Below are positions 1 through 7,741 of a DNA stretch of 39,485 nucleotides, piece after piece. A model generated the notes under the pieces. It made no database searches. It had not been told where the DNA came from and was given only the letters and a program-made list of their open reading frames with translations. The DNA is from Paludibacteraceae bacterium. GTDB taxonomy: Bacteria > Bacteroidota > Bacteroidia > Bacteroidales > Paludibacteraceae. The stretch spans positions 1-39,485 of the forward strand of contig JAFSMP010000010.1 of the NCBI GenBank assembly GCA_017447875.1, read 5' to 3'. The translations under genes were made by a program, and so were the position numbers. The stretch's first letter is position 1. The number at the start of each line of letters is the position of its first letter.

Positions 1-145
1 CATCGCAGTAGTCGGTGTAGCACTGGCGAGCTGCAACGTGACACGGACGGTGACAACCAGTTCGGAGTACTTCCAGAAAGGCGACACCACCGTAGTCATC
101 CAGACCAAGACCATCGAATCGTATGATGGCACGAAGAAACTCTAA
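1..145 (+). CDS. Small lipoprotein, C-terminal part (5' end outside window)
   Basis: The frame starting at base 2 is open to a TAA at 143-145 and gives about 47 residues. The visible part begins with a hydrophobic stretch ending in LASC, a good lipobox, so the mature protein would be a lipid-anchored peptide of about 37 residues starting at that Cys. It is rich in Thr and Val. I do not recognise a family. The next gene starts 26 bp downstream on the same strand, with no promoter between them, so the two are probably co-transcribed. The 5' end lies outside the window. Confidence 0.6.
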   Translation, partial: IAVVGVALASCNVTRTVTTSSEYFQKGDTTVVIQTKTIESYDGTKKL

Positions 146-171
146 GTTTAACCCTTTAAACCTTAACGAAA

Positions 172-549
172 ATGGCAAAAGTTGAATGGAGTGCCGGTAT
201 CGACTCCGTATCCGGCGCACTCTCAAAACCGAGCAAGAGCGGTCAACACTCTTGTACCAAAATGCTCCTCGGTACGCACCGTGTAGCAGCCACCCAGTCC
301 AGCGACTGCAACCGCCTGTACCTGCGTAAGAAAACCAAACGCTCCACTCCGGTGACGGAGAACGAGATCGGCGCACGCGCTCGCTTCACAGCCGTTCGCG
401 CAGCGGTAAAAGCCCGCAGTAAGAACCTGAGCACGATCTCTGCCGATCAGGCAGCCTTCGAGGCACAGAAGAACCTTGCCGACGGCAAGACCACCTTCAA
501 CGCTTACCTCTGGCAAGTCTGCGGCGAAGAGTACGATGCGCAGCATTAA
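172..549 (+). CDS. Conserved small protein of unknown function (125 aa)
   Basis: An ATG start follows the lipoprotein gene by 26 bp, and a strong terminator follows the stop, so this is the last gene of a unit. The protein is soluble: no signal peptide or membrane segment. The N-terminal half has a VSGALSKP segment, a SCTKM patch and a Cys/Arg stretch ending in RLYLRKKTKR. The C-terminal half (about 65-120) looks helical and charged and ends YLWQVCGEEYDAQH. From memory it resembles small hypothetical proteins common in Bacteroidales, some of them in phage-like or repeated contexts, but I cannot name a family or function. The opposite-strand ORFs here are shadows. Confidence 0.65.
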   Translation: MAKVEWSAGIDSVSGALSKPSKSGQHSCTKMLLGTHRVAATQSSDCNRLYLRKKTKRSTPVTENEIGARARFTAVRAAVKARSKNLSTISADQAAFEAQKNLADGKTTFNAYLWQVCGEEYDAQH

Positions 550-559
550 CTCTTTAACG

Positions 560-585
560 AAAAAAGCGTCTTCGGGCGCTTTTTT
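560..585 (+). terminator. Intrinsic terminator with UUCG tetraloop
   Basis: A perfect stem closes on a TTCG loop (571-574): GCGTC pairs with GGCGC (one G-T wobble), extended by A/T pairs on both sides and ending in a T run. It sits 11 bp after the stop of the 125-aa gene and before the next promoter. Confidence 0.9.
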
Positions 586-595
586 CTATTTTTTC

Positions 596-626
596 TTGCA
601 TATATGAAAAAAAAGCAGTACCTTTG
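596..626 (+). promoter_or_regulatory. Bacteroidota-type promoter for murF-alr
   Basis: TTG at 596-598 (-33 region) and TACCTTTG at 619-626 (-7 region) are separated by 20 bp. The spacer contains CATATATG and the segment AAAAAAAAGCAG, both shared with other promoters in this window. The start codon at 654 is 27 bp downstream. Confidence 0.85.
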
Positions 627-645
627 CGGTCGCAAAGGTTTTTTA
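620..645 (+). promoter_or_regulatory. Palindrome with T run overlapping the -7 element
   Basis: ACCTTTGCG (620-628) is followed after GT by its exact complement CGCAAAGGT (631-639) and six T residues. It overlaps the -7 box and likely start of the murF-alr transcript. It could be an operator or a very early attenuator; a 2-nt loop is tight for an RNA hairpin. Confidence 0.45.
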
Positions 646-653
646 TACGAACT

Positions 654-2486
654 ATGAAATTATCGGAGATAAAAAATGCAATCGGAGCGATCGCCACGGT
701 GACCGGCGGTGACGACCTGGATATACGGCATCTGCTCATAGACAGCCGTTTGTTGGGCAATGAACCGGAGAAGACCTTGTTCTTCGCCCTCAAGACCGAC
801 AAGAACGATGGTGCCAACTATATCCCCGAACTCCAATCCAAAGGAGTGCAGGCATTTGTGACCGGCGACGCGTTGGCCGCTTTACAGGCACTTGCTGCCT
901 ACGTGCGCTCACAATTCACCGGTACGGTCATCGGTATCACGGGTTCGAATGGTAAGACCGTCGTCAAGGAATGGCTCTACCAGCTCCTCAAAGAGGACTA
1001 CACCATCGTGCGTAGCCCCAAGTCTTACAACTCCCAGATCGGTGTGCCTCTCTCTGTATGGCAATTGGCAGATAGTCAAGCGCAACTGGCGATTTTTGAG
1101 GCCGGTATCTCGCAACCCGGTGAGATGGAGAAACTGGAGCGGATCATTCGCCCGACCATCGGTGTGATCACTTATATCGGGCACGAGCACGACGAGAACT
1201 TCGAGTCGCTGGACCGGAAACGCGCGGAGAAGAACAAACTCTTCGTCCACTCTACTACCGTCATCGAAGATCCGACCCACCAGAACGTACGCACCTGTGC
1301 AGCCGTTATGCGGGCACTCGGCTATGACGAAGAGACTATCGCCAGCCGAATCCTTCAGCAGACCCACGAGACCGTTCTTAAGGTCAACCTCTCGGCACTC
1401 GTGGATAACGTGCGTTATTTCCGTTCGAAACTGAAACCCACCACCAAACTGACCTGCATGGTCAAGGCCTTTGCGTACGGAGCGGGTAGTGTGGAAGTAA
1501 GCAAGGCGCTCCAGGCTTCGGGACTCGTCGACTACCTGGCGGTGGCCGTTGCGGATGAAGGAGTGGAACTGCGTCGCGCAGGAATAACCCTTCCTATCAT
1601 CATCATGGATCCCGAAGTAGCGGCGATGGATCTGATTCTCGAGAACAACCTCGAACCGAACGTCTATAGCCACCAATCGCTCAAGACCGTCATTGCTGCC
1701 GCACAAGCCAAAGGACTCGAATATGTGCCGATCCATATCAAGATCGACTCAGGCATGCACCGACTTGGTTTTTACAAGGAAGATATGCCTTGGCTCATCG
1801 ACCGTCTGACCCACCAGAAAGCGGTGCGCGTAGCCTCTGTCTTCTCGCATCTCGCTGGTTCCGACGAAGCCCAGTTCGACGACTTCACCCTCTCGCAGAT
1901 CAAGTACTTCGACTCCTGTGCCGAGGAACTGAAAGCCGGTCTACACGCCGCAGGGATGTCTGGCTCCGGAGCCTCTCCGGCGATCATCAAGCATATATGC
2001 AATAGTGCAGGAATTGAGAGATTTGCTGAGTATCAATTCGATATGTGCCGACTCGGTATCGGTCTCTACGGGTTCTCGTTCGCAGGCGCAAAACTGCGTA
2101 ACGTATGCACGCTGGAAACCACGATCCTCTCCGTCAAAACCGTCAAGGCGGGCGAGACGATCGGATACGGACGGCATACCACCCTCACCGAAGACCGCAC
2201 GATCGCTGTCATTCCTATCGGTTATGCAGACGGTTTTGACCGGCGTTTCTCCAACTACGGAGGTTCGGTATATGTGCGCGGCAAACGTTGTCCGGTGGTG
2301 GGCAATGTATGCATGGACCAGGCGATGGTCGATGTCACAGGCACCGATGCCCGACCCGGCGATGTCGTCGAAGTGTTCGGCGAACATATGCCGCTTGAGG
2401 AACTTGCCGACAAACTCGGAACGATCACCTATGAAATACTAACCTCCGTCTCCCGCCGTGTCCAACGTATCTATTTCTACGAATAA
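654..2486 (+). CDS. Bifunctional-type MurF/alanine racemase fusion with a shortened MurF part
   Basis: The 610-residue protein joins a MurF-like N-terminal part (about 1-240) to a full alanine racemase (about 241-610). In Bacteroidota the usual fusion is about 820 residues: MurF adds D-Ala-D-Ala to the peptidoglycan precursor and Alr makes D-Ala with PLP. The MurF part keeps the P-loop GITGSNGKT (94-102) and the segment around GHEHDENF. It then jumps from EKNKLF to NVRTCAAVMRALGYDE and directly to HETVLKVN, the start of Alr. About 60 residues of the central domain and the whole C-terminal domain are therefore missing. The Alr part looks intact: PLP lysine in VKAFAYGAG (K271), catalytic Tyr in IGYADGF (Tyr524) and GNVCMDQ. 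I chose ATG 654 because an in-frame TTG at 624 lies inside the promoter. Racemase activity is likely; MurF ligase activity is doubtful. Confidence 0.88.
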   Translation: MKLSEIKNAIGAIATVTGGDDLDIRHLLIDSRLLGNEPEKTLFFALKTDKNDGANYIPELQSKGVQAFVTGDALAALQALAAYVRSQFTGTVIGITGSNGKTVVKEWLYQLLKEDYTIVRSPKSYNSQIGVPLSVWQLADSQAQLAIFEAGISQPGEMEKLERIIRPTIGVITYIGHEHDENFESLDRKRAEKNKLFVHSTTVIEDPTHQNVRTCAAVMRALGYDEETIASRILQQTHETVLKVNLSALVDNVRYFRSKLKPTTKLTCMVKAFAYGAGSVEVSKALQASGLVDYLAVAVADEGVELRRAGITLPIIIMDPEVAAMDLILENNLEPNVYSHQSLKTVIAAAQAKGLEYVPIHIKIDSGMHRLGFYKEDMPWLIDRLTHQKAVRVASVFSHLAGSDEAQFDDFTLSQIKYFDSCAEELKAGLHAAGMSGSGASPAIIKHICNSAGIERFAEYQFDMCRLGIGLYGFSFAGAKLRNVCTLETTILSVKTVKAGETIGYGRHTTLTEDRTIAVIPIGYADGFDRRFSNYGGSVYVRGKRCPVVGNVCMDQAMVDVTGTDARPGDVVEVFGEHMPLEELADKLGTITYEILTSVSRRVQRIYFYE

Positions 2487-3219
2487 ACTGACGATCGGCT
2501 ATCGGGTACAAAATACCGACTACAAAGTCCAGACCGATCTCACTTTCTCGCTCAATGCCGGCGAGATGGTCTGCATGCTCGGACCGAACGGCTGCGGCAA
2601 ATCGACCCTCTTACGCACCCTCGCAGGTCTTCAACCCGCCCTCAGCGGCGAATATAGTCTTACAGGCGAAGCCGGTCCTACAGCACAGCGGTCCAAAGAC
2701 ATCGCTCTCGTTTTAACGGAGCGACTGTCTTTAGAAAACACGACCGTCCATGACGTCGTGGCGATGGGTCGCTACCCGTACACCTCGTTCCTTGGCGGCT
2801 TGACCGACAACGATGAGACTATCATCGCTGAGGCTTTACAGCAAGTCGGTTTCGAGAGTCTGTCAGTGGAACGGTCTTTTTTCAACGCACACTCTGACGG
2901 CGAGAAACAACGTATCCTCATTGCCAAAGCCCTTGCTCAGCAGACACCTATTATCCTCCTCGATGAACCGACCGCCCATCTTGACTTGCCGCATAGAATC
3001 CTCATCCTCCGCCTTCTTCGTAACTTAGCCCACGACCAAGGCAAAACCATCCTCATCTCAACCCACGAACTCGACCTTGCCCTCGCCCTCAGCGATCGCA
3101 TCCTCCTCATGACTCCCTCTCGCGGCATCCAACTCGACACTGCCGACAACCTAAAAAAAGCAAACGCTTTCACGTCTGCTTTCTCAATGGACATCTTCAA
3201 CCCGCTGGGCATAGAATAG
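2458..3219 (+). CDS. ABC transporter ATP-binding protein, FecE/iron-siderophore type
   Basis: The 253-residue ATPase starts at a GTG inside the end of murF-alr (29-bp overlap), so translation is probably coupled. Visible motifs are Walker A GPNGCGKST (42-50), a signature HSDGEKQR (145-152) where the family usually has LSGGQ or LSDGE, Walker B IILLDEPT (165-172), the D-loop HLD and the switch His in STHE (203). The LVLTER segment fits ATPases of the FecE/BtuD group, which power uptake of iron chelates or cobalamin with FecCD-type permeases. No permease or binding protein is nearby, so the partner must be elsewhere. The 3' end overlaps the opposite-strand methyltransferase gene by 36 bp. Confidence 0.85.
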   Translation: MSNVSISTNKLTIGYRVQNTDYKVQTDLTFSLNAGEMVCMLGPNGCGKSTLLRTLAGLQPALSGEYSLTGEAGPTAQRSKDIALVLTERLSLENTTVHDVVAMGRYPYTSFLGGLTDNDETIIAEALQQVGFESLSVERSFFNAHSDGEKQRILIAKALAQQTPIILLDEPTAHLDLPHRILILRLLRNLAHDQGKTILISTHELDLALALSDRILLMTPSRGIQLDTADNLKKANAFTSAFSMDIFNPLGIE

Positions 3220-3343
3220 AGTAGGCTTGCCGGCAACACGACAGCCGATCACATAAGCTGTACCACCATCCCGGAGGTGCAGTTTTTTCTTTAAGGCTTC
3301 AGGAGTCAGCGGATAATTACGCGTCAACACATTCGCCCGCTCA

Positions 3344-3371
3344 CCCCTAACCGCTAACCGCTCACCGTTAA
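3344..3371. repeat. Heptamer array, CCGCTAA family (4 units)
   Basis: The units read cccctaa, ccgctaa, ccgctca, ccgttaa on the plus strand. The array lies inside the methyltransferase gene, where it encodes the RINGERLAVRGER segment. The same (G/C)TAACC unit recurs at 30630, 31557 and 32657. Confidence 0.75.
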
Positions 3372-3550
3372 TTCGCCATACGCGTCCGGGGAAATCCGCT
3401 ACCAACTCTTCCGAACAATATAAATGCGTATTGACGTCCAATTTGTGAAGACCGAAACGCTCTGCTACCAACTTATACGCACCTGCTTTTAATATCGCCG
3501 CATTCGGCTCATATAGGAAAAGCATGTGCTTTTCCTGACCGTCCTTCGGA

Positions 3551-3606
3551 CTGTTAGACCGCTCCGCTGTAAGACCGTTACACTGTAGGACCGCTTCGCT
3601 GTTAGA
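3551..3606. repeat. 16-bp tandem repeat, CTGTWAGACCG family (3.5 units)
   Basis: Three units of 16 bp start at 3551, 3567 and 3583, and a half unit at 3599. Each begins CTGT(T/A)(A/G)GACCG. The array lies in the coding region of the methyltransferase. Its 11-bp core CTGTAAGACCG also occurs, inverted relative to the coding strand, inside mtaB near 34341. Confidence 0.75.
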
Positions 3607-3971
3607 TTCCTCCTCGCGAGTGAAGGTGAAAGCTTGGTCCTTTTTATCAAGGTCGATAGCGGTAATTTGCCCCGTACCTCCACTTAGCAGCAACAGTTCT
3701 TTGACTTCATTCTTGATGGCGACCACATAAATGTCCCATGTGACTGAAGACAAGGCATTGACTGCTTGCGTCAAGTCCAGCATGGGAGAGAGTTTAATCA
3801 GTATCCGTTTTCCGTGACCCAAAAGAGTAGGCAACAACTCTACCACATTGGGTGTGCAATCTTCGAGACGAAAGACCTTGCCTCCATGACTATCTCGCCT
3901 TGCTGGATCGAGGAAAATTAAATCGTACTGCCCTGCTGAGGCTAAGAACTCTTCGGCTGTAGAGTTATTAA

Positions 3972-3985
3972 TTTTGAATTTTGAA
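3972..3985. repeat. Heptamer duplication TTTTGAA x2 causing a frameshift
   Basis: Two exact, adjacent copies (3972-3978 and 3979-3985) read TTCAAAA on the coding strand. Deleting one restores the methyltransferase reading frame. The unit is the same as the GAAAATT array at 16916-16943 on the other strand. Confidence 0.85.
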
Positions 3986-4341
3986 TTGGAAGTTATGCTC
4001 CGCTATGCGACATAATTCCGCGTTCTGCTCTACATAATCTATCGAAGAAAAAGAATCGCTCAGAAAGTAGGTGTCTACTCCATACCCACCTGTGAGGTCA
4101 ACCATCTTTTCTCCGCTCACAAGGCTTGCTTTGAAGCGTGCAGCCAATTCCGACGAGCATTGCTCACAACTGAGGCGAATGGGATACCACCAATCCTCTA
4201 TTGCGGCAAAGGAGGGCAACTTATCCGCTGTCCGTTCACGACCTTCGACTTGCTGGAGAAACCACCGCCATTCGTCGTCCGTCAAGTGCTTGTATTTATT
4301 TCGCTGGAGCGCTAAGTCAAGGCTATTTACCATTTTTTCAT

Positions 4342-5442
4342 TTACCATTTGGTCATTTGACTCAATTTTGCTCCGTGGTAATAAAATGAAAGAATTTCTT
4401 CGTATGGATGTCCTTCCGACGCCATGACGGCTGCACCGATCTGGCAAAGCCCTGCGCCATGACCCCAGCCGTGGCCGGAGAGGGTAAAAGTTTGGCGCTC
4501 CGCGCTTGTTTGAAGGTTTGAAGGTTTGATAGTTGTTTTTTTTACTTCAAACCATGAACTATAAAGACAACTCTTGCTGAGCCAAAGACGAATCTTTAAT
4601 TCTTTGCCGATGATCTCTGTGTGCTTGGTTCCCACGATCTTGAGACTATCGATTCGTCCTGATGCACCGCGATGCAGAGGAATAAGGTCGATAATTTCAC
4701 CAAAATCTATTCCTGATTTAGTGCGTACTATCTCGCTGAGTTCTTCGGCGGTGTAGGTCACCTTCCAATCCCGGAAGTCTTTGGTCTCCTGATCGTAGTC
4801 GTTAAGAATAGAAGTGAGACGTGAGACCGCTTTGCTGTGAGAAGTGAGATCGCAATAATCGCACTTTACCGACTGAATATAGGGCACGTCGATATCTTCC
4901 CAGCAGGTGCGCCAGATCTCGGTGCGTCCGCCGCAACACTTGTAGTACCGGCAGTCACATATTTCTATTTTCTCATTTTCACATTTCCCTATTTTCTCAT
5001 TTATGAGAACTTGGCCTGCGGTTGCACGGACGGCTTCTACTGCCCGTTCATTCATTCTGCGCAGGCCCTCATACCGCTGACAGTGGTCATCGGCACAGAC
5101 ATCATACCCCTCATGGTTGGGTTTTTGCATCGCACGAATGGCCCAACTGCGACTAATCACCGCGTGTGCCTTCAGCAGTTCCATCGGGCTGTTGGCGTTC
5201 ATCTCAGACGAGATGACCGAACAGAGATAATCTTCGAGATCAATCGTGTTGATGGCGGTTTGCGTACCATCCGCATTGTCACGAATCTCGAGAGAACCGG
5301 CGAACTCTTGGTCTTCATGGCGATCCCAGTGAAAACCAATACCTATCCGCACGTTCTTTAGCACGAACGTGTTCTCCTTCTGTTCAAACTCGATATGAGG
5401 CGCAGTAAGAATACCTACTTTAATCTGGCGAGTAACTCCCAT
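4342..5442 (-). CDS. SpoIID/LytB domain protein
   Basis: The 366-residue protein has the SpoIID/LytB core: [18 protein letters not shown] followed by [13 protein letters not shown], and near the C-terminus the motif [20 protein letters not shown]. SpoIID is a peptidoglycan lytic transglycosylase in sporulating Firmicutes, and LytB is an amidase enhancer. In Bacteroidales the role is unproven, but acting on cell-wall glycan is a fair inference. I see no signal peptide at the annotated start, which is odd for a wall enzyme. The central part contains Cys pairs ([16 protein letters not shown]) and two repeat-derived stretches (4508-4531 and 4965-5002). The start ATG lies 28 bp inside the upstream glycosyltransferase gene, and the stop overlaps the methyltransferase start. 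Confidence 0.87.
   Translation of the reverse strand: MGVTRQIKVGILTAPHIEFEQKENTFVLKNVRIGIGFHWDRHEDQEFAGSLEIRDNADGTQTAINTIDLEDYLCSVISSEMNANSPMELLKAHAVISRSWAIRAMQKPNHEGYDVCADDHCQRYEGLRRMNERAVEAVRATAGQVLINEKIGKCENEKIEICDCRYYKCCGGRTEIWRTCWEDIDVPYIQSVKCDYCDLTSHSKAVSRLTSILNDYDQETKDFRDWKVTYTAEELSEIVRTKSGIDFGEIIDLIPLHRGASGRIDSLKIVGTKHTEIIGKELKIRLWLSKSCLYSSWFEVKKTTIKPSNLQTSAERQTFTLSGHGWGHGAGLCQIGAAVMASEGHPYEEILSFYYHGAKLSQMTKW
4508..4531. repeat. 8-bp tandem array GTTTGAAG (3 units)
   Basis: The units gtttgaag, gtttgaag, gtttgata lie inside the SpoIID gene, just before its conserved C-terminal motif. They encode the low-complexity [11 protein letters not shown] segment. The total of 24 bp keeps the reading frame. 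The GTTTGA core is shared with the 10-bp array at 5961. Confidence 0.7.
4965..5002. repeat. 14-bp direct repeat, CTATTTTCTCATTT
   Basis: Two exact copies (4965-4978 and 4989-5002) start 24 bp apart, so the frame is kept. They lie in the SpoIID gene and encode the doubled motif ENEKIE / NEKIGK. The spacing and composition resemble the other short arrays here. Confidence 0.7.
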
Positions 5443-6743
5443 GTACGCAGACGATCTTTGTACCAGTTATTGCGGTTCATGGCGACGATGTCGCAGTTGG
5501 CGTCGGAGTTATCTTCCCATCGTCGGCAGTTATACACCACGTCGTAGATGCGTCCGATCGGGTAGTCCCGACTAATCCGCAAACCAACCGCATAGTCCTC
5601 ACCGTACTTCGTCGTCGGGTAGTTGATCGTGCGCAGCAGCGGCACATAGAACCCACGCGGAGCACCGAGTCCGTTGATTCGGAGCGCATTGTTACGCCCG
5701 TTATCGTCCGTCCACTCTCTATGATCGATCACACCAGGAGGAAGAATCTCACCCGACATATTGGTCAACTGATACGTGCCGATCACCATGCCGTAGTTAC
5801 CGCTCTCAAACGCATCAATGAATTTTTGCACAGTCGTCTCGTCAAAGTAGGTATCGTCGCTGTCCAACTGAATCGCGTATTTACCGCAACGCGGATCATG
5901 AATCGCCACATTCCAGTTACCACCTATCGCGTGCCAGGTGGGGTCTTGCGCAATATAAACGAGGTTTGATGTTGTTTGATGTTGTTTGAGGTCGTTTGAT
6001 ATGGTTTGAATGATTTCCGCTGTGCCGTCCGTCGAGTTGTCATCTACGACGATGACATTGAACGAGTAGGGTGCTCTTACTTTCTGGTTCAGCGCACTAT
6101 GTACCGCGTCCGCGATCGTCCGTGCACGGTTCTTACAAGGAATAATCACGCTCGCTGTCACCGGATAGTCCTCTGCTTGCGGCAACTCCTTATATTCACC
6201 CGGCTTCAGGTATGCACCCATTCGCTTCAAGTGCGCCGTGACGCATTGTTCCATCTCGATCTGTACCTGCCGATTTCGCGGATCGACATAGTCGAACAGT
6301 TTCTCACCGGACTTGCGGGTATCCGTCTCTACCTCATAGTACAAATATTCCGGAATATGCTCTAATTTCTCTGCCCGCAGACGAAGATCATACAATCCTG
6401 CAAACTCGTACTCCGTGTCCATCTGAGCAACTATCGCTTTTAATTTTTCCGTGTCCCAAAGCATCACTGCTCCGAAGTCAAAATCATCCCGCAATGCACC
6501 TATCTGATAGTCGATCACCGGCGCTTGCGTAACGGTGTCGCCTATCTTGGCAAAATGGTCCGCATACACCATCGTGGCACCGGACATCTCCAGCACTTGA
6601 ATCATTCGTTCTTGTCCCAGATACACCCATTTGATCTCGGGTTTGAGACAGATCATCGTGTATTTCTCTTCACTCTTTGCTGCGATCTCTTTAATCGCCT
6701 TCGTGCCGCACACGCGACCCGGTAAATAAAATGTGGATATCAT
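5415..6743 (-). CDS. Family 2 glycosyltransferase with an extra N-terminal domain
   Basis: The 442-residue protein has a GT2 (GT-A fold) domain from about residue 195: [13 protein letters not shown] (199-210), [10 protein letters not shown] (232-241) and the metal-binding QLDSDDTY (292-299), followed by [11 protein letters not shown] and [11 protein letters not shown]. Residues 1-190 form a separate region with no motif I recognise. There are no membrane segments. The sugar donor and acceptor cannot be read from the sequence. It overlaps the BadF kinase gene by 4 bp (ATGA) and the SpoIID gene by 28 bp, so the three are translationally linked. This suggests a shared role in cell-wall sugar metabolism. 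A 10-bp repeat array encodes the [14 protein letters not shown] loop (about 247-260). Confidence 0.87.
   Translation of the reverse strand: MISTFYLPGRVCGTKAIKEIAAKSEEKYTMICLKPEIKWVYLGQERMIQVLEMSGATMVYADHFAKIGDTVTQAPVIDYQIGALRDDFDFGAVMLWDTEKLKAIVAQMDTEYEFAGLYDLRLRAEKLEHIPEYLYYEVETDTRKSGEKLFDYVDPRNRQVQIEMEQCVTAHLKRMGAYLKPGEYKELPQAEDYPVTASVIIPCKNRARTIADAVHSALNQKVRAPYSFNVIVVDDNSTDGTAEIIQTISNDLKQHQTTSNLVYIAQDPTWHAIGGNWNVAIHDPRCGKYAIQLDSDDTYFDETTVQKFIDAFESGNYGMVIGTYQLTNMSGEILPPGVIDHREWTDDNGRNNALRINGLGAPRGFYVPLLRTINYPTTKYGEDYAVGLRISRDYPIGRIYDVVYNCRRWEDNSDANCDIVAMNRNNWYKDRLRTWELLARLK
5961..6010. repeat. 10-bp tandem array, N3GTTTGANN type (5 units)
   Basis: Five consecutive decamers: gaggtttgat, gttgtttgat, gttgtttgag, gtcgtttgat, atggtttgaa. 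They lie inside the glycosyltransferase gene between the [10 protein letters not shown] motif and the acceptor region. The TTTGA core is at a constant position in each unit. Confidence 0.8.
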
Positions 6744-7603
6744 TCTGTTGTCGGAATTATTGCATCTTTATGGTATTCTTTGAGGCCCTCGATAGGATCT
6801 TTTAAGATGGTGCCCATCGGAACTCCTTCGGCCTTCATGGCTTCTTCGAGGATGGGTTTGTAGTAGTAAGCAATAGAGCCTACGAAACCGATCGGCGCGG
6901 TGGCTTTGTACTGCACCAAGTTTCTCCGCACGAACTGCACGAAATGGTCATACACGAGGGCATGGATCCGCGGGTCGTCCATATGGTCCGCGCAGAAAAG
7001 GGACAGACGTGCCAGGAATCGGTTCGGGAAGGGTTGCCGGTACACTTTCTCGATGATATCTGCCATCGAGGTCTCTTGCTCGCGGAAGAACGTCTCTTTC
7101 AGATCATCGCCCAACTGATTCTTAAGCAGGTCGCCTACGAGTCGTTTACCGAGCACCGCGGCCGAACCCTCATCGCCTAAGATGTAACCCAACGACGGTA
7201 CACACCAATCGATCGCTTCTCCGTTATAGAAACAACTGCCGGAACCCGTGCCTAAGATACAAGCCACACCTGCGTTATGCCCCAGCAAACCCCTTGCGGC
7301 TCCTAACATATCGCTCTCTACACTCACCTCGGCTTTCTTAAACACCCCTTCCAGTGCCTTTTTAACATACCCTTTCTTCTCCGGTGTACAGCCCGCACCA
7401 TAGAAGAAGACATGCGTCAGCGTGCCTGCCCAAAGGAGCGGAGCGATCTGCGGCAAGAGTTGGTTACAGATGCTGTTCCGCATCGCGTCTGAAGTCTGAA
7501 AAAGCGGGTTGATCCCATCGGTGAAGACATCCGAACACTGACCGCTCGCGGTCACTAAACACCAATGCACTTTCGTGCTTCCACTGTCGGCGATTAATAC
7601 CAT
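6740..7603 (-). CDS. BadF/BadG/BcrA ATPase family sugar kinase (N-acetylglucosamine kinase-like)
   Basis: The 287-residue protein has the ASKHA fold: phosphate-1 motif [10 protein letters not shown] (5-14), phosphate-2 motif ILGTGSGS (about 116-123) and the GDEGSA segment. In this family this pattern marks N-acetylglucosamine-type kinases, which phosphorylate amino sugars with ATP. It is the first gene of the leftward operon, with its own promoter at 7643-7674, and overlaps the glycosyltransferase start by 4 bp. Together with SpoIID and the glycosyltransferase it hints at reuse or turnover of cell-wall amino sugars. The substrate is inferred from the family. Confidence 0.87.
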   Translation of the reverse strand: MVLIADSGSTKVHWCLVTASGQCSDVFTDGINPLFQTSDAMRNSICNQLLPQIAPLLWAGTLTHVFFYGAGCTPEKKGYVKKALEGVFKKAEVSVESDMLGAARGLLGHNAGVACILGTGSGSCFYNGEAIDWCVPSLGYILGDEGSAAVLGKRLVGDLLKNQLGDDLKETFFREQETSMADIIEKVYRQPFPNRFLARLSLFCADHMDDPRIHALVYDHFVQFVRRNLVQYKATAPIGFVGSIAYYYKPILEEAMKAEGVPMGTILKDPIEGLKEYHKDAIIPTTE

Positions 7604-7610
7604 AATGACA

Positions 7611-7638
7611 AATCAAAAATTAAAAATTACGAATTATG
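7611..7638. repeat. Heptamer array AATTAAA type (4 units) in a 5' leader
   Basis: The units aatcaaa, aattaaa, aattacg, aattatg lie between the promoter and start codon of the BadF kinase gene, so they are in its untranslated leader. Confidence 0.65.
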
Positions 7639-7642
7639 GGTG

Positions 7643-7674
7643 CAAAGGTACAAAAAAATAAGCAAATAAACAAA
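7643..7674 (-). promoter_or_regulatory. Promoter of the badF-GT-spoIID-methyltransferase operon
   Basis: Read on the minus strand: TTTG (7674-7671), 20 bp, TACCTTTG (7650-7643). The kinase start codon is 40 bp downstream. Confidence 0.8.
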
Positions 7675-7690
7675 ATAATCCGCTAAAAAA

Positions 7691-7722
7691 TTTGCATATA
7701 TGCAATTTTTGTAGTAATTTTG
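7691..7722 (+). promoter_or_regulatory. Promoter of the DUF4874/DUF4832 gene
   Basis: TTTG (7691-7694), 20 bp, TAATTTTG (7715-7722). The -33 box begins a perfect palindrome, TTGCATATATGCAA (7692-7705). Confidence 0.8.
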
Positions 7723-7741
7723 CACGCAAAATGGTTTTGAG

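Larger units (their letters stand above)
3184..4348 (-). pseudogene. PG_1098-type class I SAM methyltransferase with THUMP-like domain, frameshifted
   Basis: Two ORFs in different frames together make one typical protein of about 385 residues. The upstream part (4348 to 3968) carries LPSFAA, EQCSSELAARFKA and the SAM-binding motif VDLTGGYGVDTYFL. The downstream part carries DLIFLDPARRDSHGGKVF, LIKLSPMLDL and a THUMP-like C-terminal domain ending VIGCRVAGKPTLFYAQR. The break lies at a tandem TTTTGAA pair (3972-3985). Removing one 7-bp copy joins the frames exactly, giving HNFQFKINNSTAEEFL. The start at 4348 overlaps the SpoIID stop (ATGGTAA). The family is thought to modify RNA, but its substrate is not known to me. 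Sequencing error, slippage or a true pseudogene are all possible. Two further repeat arrays lie in the 3' half. Confidence 0.85.

Noticed and set aside
909-1736. A 275-aa minus-strand frame inside murF-alr
   Set aside because: Antisense shadow of a well-supported gene, with no motif or promoter.
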